Assembly (NCBI RefSeq): GCF_030814225.1 | Contig: NZ_JAUSUR010000002.1 | Span: forward strand, 1-64,000 | Origin: Breznakia pachnodae | Lineage (GTDB): Bacteria > Bacillota_I > Bacilli_A > Erysipelotrichales > Erysipelotrichaceae | Length of the DNA: 64,000 nt | Reading direction: 5' to 3' | Part shown: positions 45,452 to 53,648 of the stretch, piece after piece | Numbering within the stretch: position 1 is the stretch's first letter | Layout: the number at the start of each line of letters is the position of its first letter | Made by a program: the position numbers and the translations under genes | The notes under the pieces: generated by a model | Databases searched by the model: none | What the model saw: only the letters and a program-made list of their open reading frames with translations | Told to the model about the DNA's origin: nothing

Positions 45452-46390
45452 TTATATCTCTTTCTTAAATCCCACATATGTTCTTATGAGAGTTAAGTCA
45501 TGTCTTTCATAGAACCGTTTCCCTGGTTCATCAGTTGATAGAAAGAACATATGGTAAATTCCTCTTTTCTTCATTTCCAATTGCATTAAGTCCAGTAAGA
45601 TTCCACCAATTCCATAATTTCTTGCTGTAGCTTTCACGCCAATTGGACCAAAACGCATTGGATTTCCATCAATCATCCGCATACAGAATCCGACAATTTC
45701 ATTATTCTTATCTACTACAACAAGTACTCGATCTTCTGCCGTACCATCTTGCATTGATAGCAATAAATTACGTTTCCAACCTCCACCAAACTCTTGTTTG
45801 GCAAACTCTAACAAATCCAGTGCATACTTATAATCAAAGTTTAGAAATTGAAATCCTTCAGCTTCAGCACTTTCTTTTTTCCTGATAGCTTTATCATCCA
45901 TTTCATAAAGATGTAGGTCTTTTGCCATCGAGTAACTTTCTTCACTTTCCAAATAACCATGTTTTTTGAAGAACGCTCTTGCTGGTTGATACTGTTCTAT
46001 ATCAACACCAGCGAAGAAGTAATTAGGACTATATGCTGCAATTGTTATTTCACTTACACCTAAATTTTTCAAATCATGCTCTGCTTTAGCTAACAGTTCA
46101 CTTCCAACACCTTGATGCTGATATTCTTTTTTTACAAACATTACGCTAATCCATCCACGATTTGGTTCAAGCCCTCTTTCCAGATAAGGAAACTTTCGTT
46201 TAATCGCTAACAGAAAACCAATTACGATATTCTCTTCCAATGCTACATAACACAATGATTCATCAAAGTTTTCATCAAACAATGCTTGCCTACGAAACTT
46301 GGAAACGGTAATCGTATCAGCAATAAGTTCTCGGTTCCACAAGTCTACTACCTGTGCTTCATATTCCTGCGAATAATTGACAATCTTCAT
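45452..46390 (-). CDS. Tandem GNAT acetyltransferase
   Basis: A 312-aa protein with two GNAT domains. The N-terminal one (about residues 1-160) has the acetyl-CoA loop in MFVKKEYQHQGVGSELLAKAE near 85, and the C-terminal one (about 175-312) has IGVKATARNYGIGGILLDLM near 250. The first gene of the murQ-PTS operon, with AGGAGGTAGT before the ATG and GntR-type operator repeats just upstream. It could acetylate an amino sugar made free by a deacetylase, or detoxify a related compound; this is inference from context. Confidence 0.85.
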   Translation of the reverse strand: MKIVNYSQEYEAQVVDLWNRELIADTITVSKFRRQALFDENFDESLCYVALEENIVIGFLLAIKRKFPYLERGLEPNRGWISVMFVKKEYQHQGVGSELLAKAEHDLKNLGVSEITIAAYSPNYFFAGVDIEQYQPARAFFKKHGYLESEESYSMAKDLHLYEMDDKAIRKKESAEAEGFQFLNFDYKYALDLLEFAKQEFGGGWKRNLLLSMQDGTAEDRVLVVVDKNNEIVGFCMRMIDGNPMRFGPIGVKATARNYGIGGILLDLMQLEMKKRGIYHMFFLSTDEPGKRFYERHDLTLIRTYVGFKKEI

Positions 46391-46402
46391 ACTACCTCCT
46401 AT

Positions 46403-46431
46403 TTAACATGTTAACATGTTAACATGCTAAC
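46403..46431 (-). promoter_or_regulatory. Tandem GntR operator repeats
   Basis: Three exact copies of the 8-bp unit TTAACATG (46403-46426) plus a partial CTAAC form overlapping ATGTTAACAT palindromes. They lie just downstream of the predicted -10 box of the murQ-PTS operon, suited to repression by blocking. The same core is upstream of the gntR gene at 47211. Confidence 0.7.
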
Positions 46432-46438
46432 TAATCAC

Positions 46439-46467
46439 ATTATAAGATATTGTAAGCGGTTTCGCAA
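46439..46467 (-). promoter_or_regulatory. Promoter of the murQ-PTS operon
   Basis: Minus strand TTGCGA (46462-46467), 17-bp spacer, TATAAT (46439-46444). A cre-like site overlaps the -35 and spacer, and GntR-type repeats follow the -10. Confidence 0.7.
46451..46464. promoter_or_regulatory. cre-like site over the murQ-PTS promoter
   Basis: TGTAAGCGGTTTCG matches TGWAANCGNTNWCA at 13 of 14 positions. It is flanked by ATATTG/CAATAT arms. Its position over the -35 and spacer predicts CcpA repression. Confidence 0.55.
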
Positions 46468-46476
46468 TATCTTTTT

Positions 46477-47193
46477 TTAAATTTTTATATTTACAGTTAC
46501 CGAATACCAATCTTTATTGAAGTAAGTCTCACTATATTCCACCATTTCATCTTGATTATTATAAGCAAAACGTTTAACAAAAAATGAGCTTGCTCCCTTT
46601 TTTACATTCATATAATCTGCAACTGCTTTATCTGTGATTTCCTTTATTGAATAATTTTCATTAGCCCATCTAGGTACCACTCCTACATCTGCTAATGTTT
46701 TATAAAAAGACTTTGTATCTTTCAAAGACTCAGCATCTTTTACTCCTAATAAATCCGCACTAACATAAGAAGTTTGATATGCAATTGGTTCATCATTCGC
46801 AAGACGAATTCTCTCTACACAAGTAATCTTTGAATCTAGATCAATACCTAAAGTCTGAGTAATACCTTCATCTTGTATTACTTTTACTCCTACAACTTTC
46901 ATATCAATCTTATAGCCTTGTTGAACTAATTCATCGCTGAAACTGATGGAAGTTAATCCTCTAACCATTTGACGTTTTGCAACAAACGTACCAACTCCCT
47001 GTTTCCCATATAAATAACCTTCATTAATTAGATCTGTAAATGCTTTTCTAACCGTAATTGTAGAAACATTGTATCTTTTCTTTATTACTGATTCACTATC
47101 AATTTTATCTCCAGGTTGCAAAGTACCTGCCTTAATAGCTTCAATAATATCATTTTTAATCTCTATATATTTTACTACCTTCTTATATTCCAT
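46477..47193 (-). CDS. GntR family regulator with UTRA domain
   Basis: A 238-aa regulator with an N-terminal winged helix (PGDKIDSESVIKKRYNVSTITVRKAFTDLINEGYLYGKQGVGTFV, about residues 27-70) and a C-terminal UTRA ligand domain (about 90-235), as in NagR/DasR and TreR proteins that sense phosphosugars. The ligand is probably MurNAc-6-phosphate or GlcNAc-6-phosphate, given the murQ operon it precedes. GAGGTG lies before the ATG. ATATGTTAACATAT at 47211 suggests autoregulation. Confidence 0.9.
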   Translation of the reverse strand: MEYKKVVKYIEIKNDIIEAIKAGTLQPGDKIDSESVIKKRYNVSTITVRKAFTDLINEGYLYGKQGVGTFVAKRQMVRGLTSISFSDELVQQGYKIDMKVVGVKVIQDEGITQTLGIDLDSKITCVERIRLANDEPIAYQTSYVSADLLGVKDAESLKDTKSFYKTLADVGVVPRWANENYSIKEITDKAVADYMNVKKGASSFFVKRFAYNNQDEMVEYSETYFNKDWYSVTVNIKI

Positions 47194-47210
47194 AAGTCAC
47201 CTCTCACTTA

Positions 47211-47224
47211 ATATGTTAACATAT
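47211..47224. promoter_or_regulatory. GntR operator at its own promoter
   Basis: ATATGTTAACATAT is a perfect 14-bp palindrome 18 bp upstream of the gntR ATG, with the same ATGTTAACAT core as the triple repeat at 46403. Confidence 0.65.
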
Positions 47225-47360
47225 ATTCTTCACTACTTCTATATTATGAAATTGTAGTAAAAAAGTAAATAATAAAAATATTTAAATTTTTATCGTTTGT
47301 TTACATTGAGTTGAACTTCATCGTTTATACTACAATTAAGAAATATCACAAGGAGGTCCT

Positions 47361-47648
47361 ATGAAGATATCAGATGCAGATGTTTTATTCGCTATTTACT
47401 TACAAGATAATAATTGTACTATTGAAAAATTAATGGACTTTTTCTACAAAACTAATCAGGAAGAAAAGTCTGAAATTACAAAAGAAGTAAACTCACATCT
47501 TGAAAAATTGTATATGTTGGATTTCATTCACTATTCTCTATTAGATGGTAATTTCAATATTCAACTTACAAAACAAGGAAAAAGTTTTACGGTAAAAAGT
47601 GCTAATAATTTATCAAAATCATTACTGTCTACACAAATTAGCATTTAA
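47361..47648 (+). CDS. Small hypothetical protein, possible winged-helix
   Basis: I do not recognise this 95-aa protein. It is mixed helical with an acidic N-terminal half and a sequence near 60-80 (GNFNIQLTKQGKSFTV) that looks like the wing of a small helix-turn-helix protein; this is only a fold guess. A very strong ribosome site (AAGGAGG) lies 6 bp before the ATG, supporting a real gene. It is divergent from gntR and ends at a bidirectional terminator. Confidence 0.6.
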   Translation: MKISDADVLFAIYLQDNNCTIEKLMDFFYKTNQEEKSEITKEVNSHLEKLYMLDFIHYSLLDGNFNIQLTKQGKSFTVKSANNLSKSLLSTQISI

Positions 47649-47686
47649 AGATAAATTATAGTAAGACTTTTAATCTACTACATAAG

Positions 47687-47716
47687 AAAACAATCCTCAT
47701 ATTTGAGGATTGTTTT
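47687..47716. terminator. Bidirectional terminator
   Basis: AAAACAATCCTCA and TGAGGATTGTTTT form a perfect 13-bp stem with loop TATT, between convergent genes. Confidence 0.9.
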
Positions 47717-47717
47717 C

Positions 47718-48941
47718 TTACAGATGTTCAATAATAAAATTTTTGTAATCTTCACCAACACCTTTAGGATAAATAGATATTCTGCTTTCAAAGGAGTCGC
47801 TATCATAACCATCATTATCTATTATATAGCTTAAATTAGCATCATTTGCATAACCCCAAATAATACAATATTCACTTGAACTTCTTTTCTTTATCTCCAT
47901 TCCTAAATAAGAACTAAGTTCACCTGGAACAACAATTAACTGAAGTTCTCCCATTTGAATGATTTCAACCTTCATCGTAATCTGTTTCTCTCCACTACCT
48001 AAATCAGCCTTACGATGATAATTCTTTATTACCGAATTTAAAATTTTTCTTTCATCTATTGTCTTAGCAGACTTCAGTTTATTTTCATATTCTTTTACTT
48101 TATCTTCATAAAAAGATGCATCCAATATATAGTGCTCATCTAAATAATACACTTTATAATCATAAGTATCGAACTTCACTGATTCCCATTGAATTTTTTC
48201 TTTAATTTGCTGGAAGATTGCATCACTTTGGTACTCTAAAGCCTCAAAACCATTTCCCAATCTATATTGTCGGTTTCCCATATCGCCAGCATTTCCCTGA
48301 GCCATCAAAATCGGAATACCATATTCTATTTCCAATTTTTTCCTTAATGCTCCAAATAAATCTGCACTCAGTTGAAAGTTATCTGGACCTAAAATCGTAC
48401 AATGATGCGAAAGTGTTACATGTATTGCTTGTAATTGATCTTGATGAAAAAAGCCAATTAGATGGATATATTTATCGCATAGTTTTTGTTTGTCATTTCG
48501 ATTAGAATACAACCCATCTATATATATTTTTGAATACTTCGTTGTTACCTCAACTGGTTCAGTTTGATAAGCTTCTTTTATTCCTTCAGCAATTTTATTT
48601 GCTGCATAACATAAATAATCGTAATCAGCACGATCTGGTTCTTTATCAACATAGATATTAGGGCCACTATGTGTATGTGAACCTCCTAAAACCAAATGAT
48701 CTTTCTCTAAATGTATATTTTTTTCTTTTAAATATTCTAACACCTTATCAATTAATATAGTTGTTCCATTGCTTAGATCTACTCCAATCCAAACATATTT
48801 TTCACTATTAATTGTTAATACAAATATGGAAGCCATAATTGAATCATGTATAGAATCATACACTCTATCCCGAGTATAATATCCACCTTGAAATACCGGA
48901 TTTTGTGGTGTGATATCACATATATTAACTTGTAATTCCAT
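47718..48941 (-). CDS. Neutral/alkaline ceramidase-like hydrolase
   Basis: A 407-aa cytosolic protein (no signal peptide) resembling the N-terminal catalytic domain of neutral ceramidases. The metal/substrate motif GGSHTHSGP is at residues 86-94, a second His pair in LSHHCTILGP near 178, then LSADLFGALR near 191 and AQGNAGDMGN near 214, in the order of the ceramidase family (THTHSGP, SADYxG, NxGD). Ceramidases cleave an amide bond; here the enzyme ends a PTS operon, so an amide-linked phosphosugar or polar conjugate is a plausible substrate. AGAGGAAA precedes the ATG, 17 bp after the HAD gene. Confidence 0.75.
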   Translation of the reverse strand: MELQVNICDITPQNPVFQGGYYTRDRVYDSIHDSIMASIFVLTINSEKYVWIGVDLSNGTTILIDKVLEYLKEKNIHLEKDHLVLGGSHTHSGPNIYVDKEPDRADYDYLCYAANKIAEGIKEAYQTEPVEVTTKYSKIYIDGLYSNRNDKQKLCDKYIHLIGFFHQDQLQAIHVTLSHHCTILGPDNFQLSADLFGALRKKLEIEYGIPILMAQGNAGDMGNRQYRLGNGFEALEYQSDAIFQQIKEKIQWESVKFDTYDYKVYYLDEHYILDASFYEDKVKEYENKLKSAKTIDERKILNSVIKNYHRKADLGSGEKQITMKVEIIQMGELQLIVVPGELSSYLGMEIKKRSSSEYCIIWGYANDANLSYIIDNDGYDSDSFESRISIYPKGVGEDYKNFIIEHL

Positions 48942-48957
48942 TCTTTTCCTCTTTTCC

Positions 48958-49593
48958 TTATCCTATATTTACTATATCCAATAGTTCTAAAAGGTTATCT
49001 ATATAGTAATCTGCACCAATTTGCGAAAGATTATATCGATTCTCTTTACGGCAAACCACTTGGCATTCACTTGCTTTTCCTGCATCTATACCTATTTGTG
49101 AATCCTCAACTACTAGACATTCTTCTGAGGTAAGATCTAATAAACTCATTGCCTTTTCATAGATTTGAGGATTCGGCTTACTTTTATTTACCATATCAGC
49201 AGCCACTATTAAATCTATCTCATGATATAAATCTATTTCATTTAAAACTTGTTCTATTCTTTGTCTTGGACGATTTGAAACAACTGCAATTTTTAAGTTA
49301 TATTTCTTCAATGAAGAAATAACTTCATAGACTTCTTGAAATACTATATTTTGTAAATCCTGTTTTTCTCTAATTTCTTGGAGTTTACAAAATACGTTTT
49401 TTTCCTCCTGAAATGAAATATTTGGCATTAAATATTTAATTGATTGTTTGAAATTCATTCCACTCGTTTTCAATATTTGATGAATATCAATTTCGGGAAA
49501 TAGCTTCAGAAATAATTCTTGCTTGACCTTATAAGACTGATATTCTGTATCTATTATTGTTCCATCCAAATCAAATAGTACTGCTTTTATCAT
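48958..49593 (-). CDS. HAD phosphatase/beta-phosphoglucomutase-like
   Basis: A 211-aa haloacid-dehalogenase-superfamily protein with a helical cap. Motif I is AVLFDLDGTIIDTEYQS (nucleophile Asp8), motif II is VVSNRPRQR near 103, motif III Lys is in NKSKPNPQIYEKA near 138, and motif IV is CLVVEDSQIGIDAGKASEC near 160. The VEDSxxGI pattern is that of phosphoglucomutases and sugar phosphatases. It lies between the PRD regulator and the ceramidase-like gene in one operon, so it may act on the imported phosphosugar. GGAGC precedes the ATG. Confidence 0.87.
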   Translation of the reverse strand: MIKAVLFDLDGTIIDTEYQSYKVKQELFLKLFPEIDIHQILKTSGMNFKQSIKYLMPNISFQEEKNVFCKLQEIREKQDLQNIVFQEVYEVISSLKKYNLKIAVVSNRPRQRIEQVLNEIDLYHEIDLIVAADMVNKSKPNPQIYEKAMSLLDLTSEECLVVEDSQIGIDAGKASECQVVCRKENRYNLSQIGADYYIDNLLELLDIVNIG

Positions 49594-49603
49594 TCATTGC
49601 TCC

Positions 49604-51526
49604 TTATTCATTGAAATATTTCTCAATTTTATCCAAAGAAGGTATTGCTATAAAATGATTGATTGCTTCAATATCTTGCAAAAACAAAGTTAATGTTCCT
49701 CCAAGACATCTAAGATTTTCAATTTTAGTATTTGTTACATACACAATTACTAAATTAACATAGTTTACATGCCACATAATTGGTTTTTCCAAAATTATAA
49801 AATACATTTTGCTTTGATTAACATACTCGTCTCTAATACATATAAGAGCTGTTCTATTTCCCAATTCATATGGAAAACGTTCTTCCCGATGCGTTAAATT
49901 ATCATAAACTTTGCGTTTTCCAGAAACTAATTTTCTATATAATCTTTCTACATATTTAAACACTTCTTCTTTAGTTTTTAATTTTAATCCATTTTTTATA
50001 CTTTCATTATCAATTATTTTCATCTCAGATGAGGTGTTCCTACTTTGTCTAATAAACTTTATTAAATACTTTATTTCATTAAATTGTACATAACTGTCAG
50101 CAAAGTATATTGGTTTATCTTTCACATTTATTTGTTTATAGTCTGTAACCACCAAGTCAAAGTCACCACTGTTTGTTTCTAGTTCATATGTTTCTATTGG
50201 CTCAAATGAACCATTAAACTGTATATAATTAACTCTTAACATTTCTGCAACTCGATTTGATTCAACCATGCCCAATTTTGAGGCAACAGCTATTTTATAT
50301 TTGGAATTTGTCACATTAATCTTTGCATACCAATTGCTTAAGCATTGTGATAGAAAAATCACTTCTCTTTCCACAAAGGGGAAATTAAAGTTTTTACACA
50401 TTTCACTGTAAAGATCATATGATAATTCAATTGTAACCGTTCGTTTACGCTTGAACTTTAATGGAGCTAAAACAAAATCATAAGTTTTAAATGCATCTCT
50501 CACTCGTTTAGAATATAGATATGCATAAACTTGACCCAACATATACAAATCATCTTTAAAAAATGATTCATTTGTATGAACACACATCCACTCCATTATA
50601 TAATCAGCTATTTCATTTAGTTCTTTATCATTTGCGTATAAGTTTTTACGTTTAGGATAGCAAAAAGAAATTATTAATACTGTAAAAATATCAGCATCTA
50701 ACTGTAAAAACTCATAATTAAACTTTAATTCTATAACTTTCAAAATTGATTTTGACAACTTAATCTCTTCTGTATATTTTTCTATTAATTTCATTTTTCT
50801 TTTTGAAATAGGCTCGATAAAATAATTATCATTATTACGATAATTTGAAAAATACAAATAAATAGATAATATTTTTAATACTTCTCTAGATAAACTAACA
50901 TTGTTATTTTTCATTACTTCTTTTATCATAACATCAATAAAACTTGATACTTCTGCATCAATTAACTCTTTATCAAACGTATCCTCAAATATACTTTTAC
51001 TATATCTTTTAGAATTCACTAAAAATGTAAGTAATAATCGTTTATGATATTCTTGACCTACTATGTAAATCATTTCTTTTTCAATATGTAAGCTCAAATA
51101 GAAATGAGAAAGAATAGATTTTACACTCACTAATTCCATTCGCAGGACACTTTTACTAAAAAAGAATACTTCTTCTAAATGCTCAAATGTAGATTCATTT
51201 TCATTTACTAAAAGAAAAAATGTTAGTTCATAAAAACGCATTCTTTCTTTCCGTACAGAGTAATCATTAATTTCATCGTTATAATTAGAAATAAACTCAT
51301 TAAAATCATCGTAATTTTCAATAATCAATTTATAACCACGATTCGCTTTACTACTAATATGAAAATTATAATCTACGGCTATTGTTTTTATATTATTAAT
51401 ATCATTACGAATAGTTTTTATTGATTTACCAATTTGATTAGCAATTTTTTCACCTTTCACATAATCATTTGCTTTAAATAAAATTTTTAGAATTTCCGTT
51501 TCTCTACTACTTAGATCATTAAACAT
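49604..51526 (-). CDS. Degenerate PRD/BglG-type regulator
   Basis: A 640-aa LicR/MtlR-like regulator. The N-terminal helix-turn-helix is clear (YVKGEKIANQIGKSIKTIRNDINNI, about residues 18-43) and a second one (EVFFFSKSVLRMELVSVKSIL near 120) is visible. The PRD regions lack the usual YLTLH motif (here EVIFLSQCL near 390). The EIIB-like segment KIAVASKLGMVESNRVAEML near 410 has no Cys, and the EIIA-like end (FPYELGNRTALICI near 565) lacks the PHA His. It therefore probably works without the standard PTS phosphorylation. It is cotranscribed with the third mannose-family PTS. An operator-like site is at 54223. Confidence 0.75.
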   Translation of the reverse strand: MFNDLSSRETEILKILFKANDYVKGEKIANQIGKSIKTIRNDINNIKTIAVDYNFHISSKANRGYKLIIENYDDFNEFISNYNDEINDYSVRKERMRFYELTFFLLVNENESTFEHLEEVFFFSKSVLRMELVSVKSILSHFYLSLHIEKEMIYIVGQEYHKRLLLTFLVNSKRYSKSIFEDTFDKELIDAEVSSFIDVMIKEVMKNNNVSLSREVLKILSIYLYFSNYRNNDNYFIEPISKRKMKLIEKYTEEIKLSKSILKVIELKFNYEFLQLDADIFTVLIISFCYPKRKNLYANDKELNEIADYIMEWMCVHTNESFFKDDLYMLGQVYAYLYSKRVRDAFKTYDFVLAPLKFKRKRTVTIELSYDLYSEMCKNFNFPFVEREVIFLSQCLSNWYAKINVTNSKYKIAVASKLGMVESNRVAEMLRVNYIQFNGSFEPIETYELETNSGDFDLVVTDYKQINVKDKPIYFADSYVQFNEIKYLIKFIRQSRNTSSEMKIIDNESIKNGLKLKTKEEVFKYVERLYRKLVSGKRKVYDNLTHREERFPYELGNRTALICIRDEYVNQSKMYFIILEKPIMWHVNYVNLVIVYVTNTKIENLRCLGGTLTLFLQDIEAINHFIAIPSLDKIEKYFNE

Positions 51527-51587
51527 TGTTCATCACCATTTTTATCATAGTAGATATCCTCACTTATTACCAGTAGTAACTTTTTTT

Positions 51588-52001
51588 TTATTCATCCATA
51601 TTGTTCTGTACAACTTCATAATCATTCATATATACAATTGATTTAGTACAGTCCAATACTTTTTCTTTAATAAACTCAGATGTAATACTATCAGGATTAC
51701 ATGCAATAAACTCTAAAATTAGTGGTAAATTACATCCTGATATAATATGAACATTATTTTTTTCATTCATATTTGTTATCATTGCTTGATTGACGCTACC
51801 CATCATAACATCTGTAAATACTATAACTACATCCTCATCTTTTATCATGTTTATATAATTGCTTAACATTCCTTCAGAGTCTACTCCTTCAACATAATAA
51901 GGAATAGTTTCAACATGATCTAAATCATTGGAGAATATTTTTAGAGTATCTAAAATACCCTCACACATTCTTCCATGTGTTGCTATCAACATCTTATACA
52001 T
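51588..52001 (-). CDS. PTS EIIA, mannose family (operon 3)
   Basis: A 137-aa soluble phosphocarrier with phospho-His in MLIATHGRMCEGIL near residue 9 and the loop IVFTDVMMGSVNQAMI near 60. The usual FGGTP of this loop is replaced by MMGSV. It hands phosphate to the IIB at 53649. GAGGTTTAT precedes the ATG. It follows IID by 55 bp. Confidence 0.88.
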   Translation of the reverse strand: MYKMLIATHGRMCEGILDTLKIFSNDLDHVETIPYYVEGVDSEGMLSNYINMIKDEDVVIVFTDVMMGSVNQAMITNMNEKNNVHIISGCNLPLILEFIACNPDSITSEFIKEKVLDCTKSIVYMNDYEVVQNNMDE

Positions 52002-52056
52002 ATAAACCTCTTTCTTATATATTGAGAAGAAAACACAGGGTCTCTTCTCAGTATGT

Positions 52057-52854
52057 TTAAGCTAAAATACCTAAATACGACAGAATCAAACTTATAAATA
52101 CAATTACCCAAACCATTCGAACTGTATTCATCTTCTTTAAATCTAATCCAAAATATACTGCAGCAACAATTATTACTGGTATTAAGTTTGGTAAGATTCC
52201 ATCAAATACTTCCTGAAGTGGTTTTATTGATTCTCCGACTGTAATTTCAATTGGTGTAACTACTCCGATATTTGATGCAATCAATGCCCCAACAATCATA
52301 ATTCCTAGTATTGAGACTGTTTGTCTAATATTGTTTAACTGACTTTGTTTTTCTGAAATAAACTTAGCTCCCTGATAAAATCCTGTTTTAATTAATAACC
52401 ATCTTAGATAGAAAATTAATCCTCCTCCTAATAAACACGTTAATAATCCAGTTACAAAATCTCCTTCAATTGCAGCGTATCCGCTCATGGCAGCTAAAAT
52501 AACACGAGGCAGCGTTCCAAATAATGCATCACCAATTCCTGCAAAAGGTCCCATTAGTGAAGTACGAATTGCAATAGCTGTTTCCGTACAGTTTGGATCT
52601 CTTGTTTCTTCAATTGCCAAAGTTGCAGCTAGTATCGCAGAACCGAATGTTGTTTGTGTATTGTAAAACTGCAAATGAGCTTTGAATTTATCTTTTAACA
52701 CATCAGGATTATCATCATATATTTTCTCTAATAAAGGTCCGATGGCAAAAATTGCACCTGGACTTTGCATTGTTTCATAATTGAAACACGCTTGAGAAGC
52801 AATCATATACCTTCTTGAGAATCTTGCTAGATCCTTTTTAGTTAAATCACTCAT
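52057..52854 (-). CDS. PTS EIID, mannose family (operon 3)
   Basis: A 265-aa membrane subunit. Typical regions are RYMIASQACFNYETMQSPGAIFAIGPLLEKIY near residue 15, FYNTQTTFGSAILAATLAIEE near 66 and GPFAGIGDALFGTLPRVILA near 103. The ATG at 52854 has AGGAGG 8 bp upstream; a longer frame starts at TTG. The start overlaps the end of the IIC frame by 8 bp. Its partner IIC gene is interrupted by a stop codon, so this subunit may be idle. Confidence 0.9.
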   Translation of the reverse strand: MSDLTKKDLARFSRRYMIASQACFNYETMQSPGAIFAIGPLLEKIYDDNPDVLKDKFKAHLQFYNTQTTFGSAILAATLAIEETRDPNCTETAIAIRTSLMGPFAGIGDALFGTLPRVILAAMSGYAAIEGDFVTGLLTCLLGGGLIFYLRWLLIKTGFYQGAKFISEKQSQLNNIRQTVSILGIMIVGALIASNIGVVTPIEITVGESIKPLQEVFDGILPNLIPVIIVAAVYFGLDLKKMNTVRMVWVIVFISLILSYLGILA

Positions 52855-53635
52855 CACCAATTCCTCCTGCAGTCACTGACATCTTCGCTTCTTTTTCTAA
52901 GTTGTGATAAATTGTAACAGCAATTACCACCCCAATTAAAGCAATTGCTAAGATTGGTAAGTTCACATATGAGAATAATACAAATCCTAAAATTAAATAT
53001 TGGAAATTTCCTTTTAGTGGTAAATATTTTAATAATATAGCCATACCAAGTGCAGGCAATACTTTACCAGCTGTTGATAAACCAGTTATTAATTCTTGTG
53101 GAATCACCCCTAATATATCGTTAATGAATACTGATCCCAATACTAAATACAAAATAATAGGTAGTACATTAGCGATTAAAATTCTTCCACCAAAGAAATT
53201 TCCTATTAAAACGGTATTATACACACTTTTGAATTTACCTTGCTCTACATATTTTTCAATTCTATGTAGCCAGAATGAACCAGCCATTTTTGCCAGAACA
53301 TCCAATGATGTTCCCAATGTAGCAGTTGGAATACCAGCAACTAAAGCTACCTCTAATCCTCCACCTGTTGCAATTGCAAATGCTGTTCCAATACATGTTC
53401 CAACTAAATAATTTGGAACTCAAGCTCCACCAAATCCAGACACTCCAAGTGCCATTAATTCGAATGTTCCTCCAACTAATAATCCCATTTGATAGTCCCC
53501 CATAATAAGTCCAACCATCAAACCGGTACATACCTTTTCTCCAAAGCATTTAATAAACTGTTGACTATTATTCATTTCAAATTGAATAAAGAATGCAACT
53601 AGCGCTATTAAAATTATTTGTATAACACTAAACAT
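52847..53635 (-). pseudogene. PTS EIIC, mannose family (operon 3), with in-frame TGA
   Basis: Reading straight from the ATG at 53635 (AAGGAG upstream) gives 71 codons of a typical IIC (MVGLIMGDYQMGLLVGGTFELMALGVSGFGGA), then TGA at 53420-53422, then 190 further codons in the same frame (VPNYLVGTCIGTAFAIATGGG onward) to a stop at 52847. Without the TGA the product would be 262 aa, the same length as the murQ-operon IIC. No frameshift is needed. No start codon with ribosome site follows the TGA, so reinitiation is unlikely. It is a nonsense mutation or a sequencing error. Nearby genes end in TGA, so recoding is not general. Confidence 0.85.
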
Positions 53636-53648
53636 AACATTTTTCTCC

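Noticed and set aside
46403..46431. Tandem TTAACATG repeats as a CRISPR or satellite
   Set aside because: The units are 8 bp without spacers and match the GntR palindrome at 47211, so an operator is the better reading.
53420..53422. TGA read as tryptophan or selenocysteine in the IIC gene
   Set aside because: Several neighbouring genes end in TGA (for example the GH4 gene and rapZ), so the code is standard, and no selenocysteine context is known for mannose-family IIC.
53262..53549. Open frame overlapping the broken IIC gene in another phase
   Set aside because: Its translation is rich in Trp, Ser, Asn and Cys with no family pattern, while the IIC frame matches on both sides of the TGA. It is a shadow.
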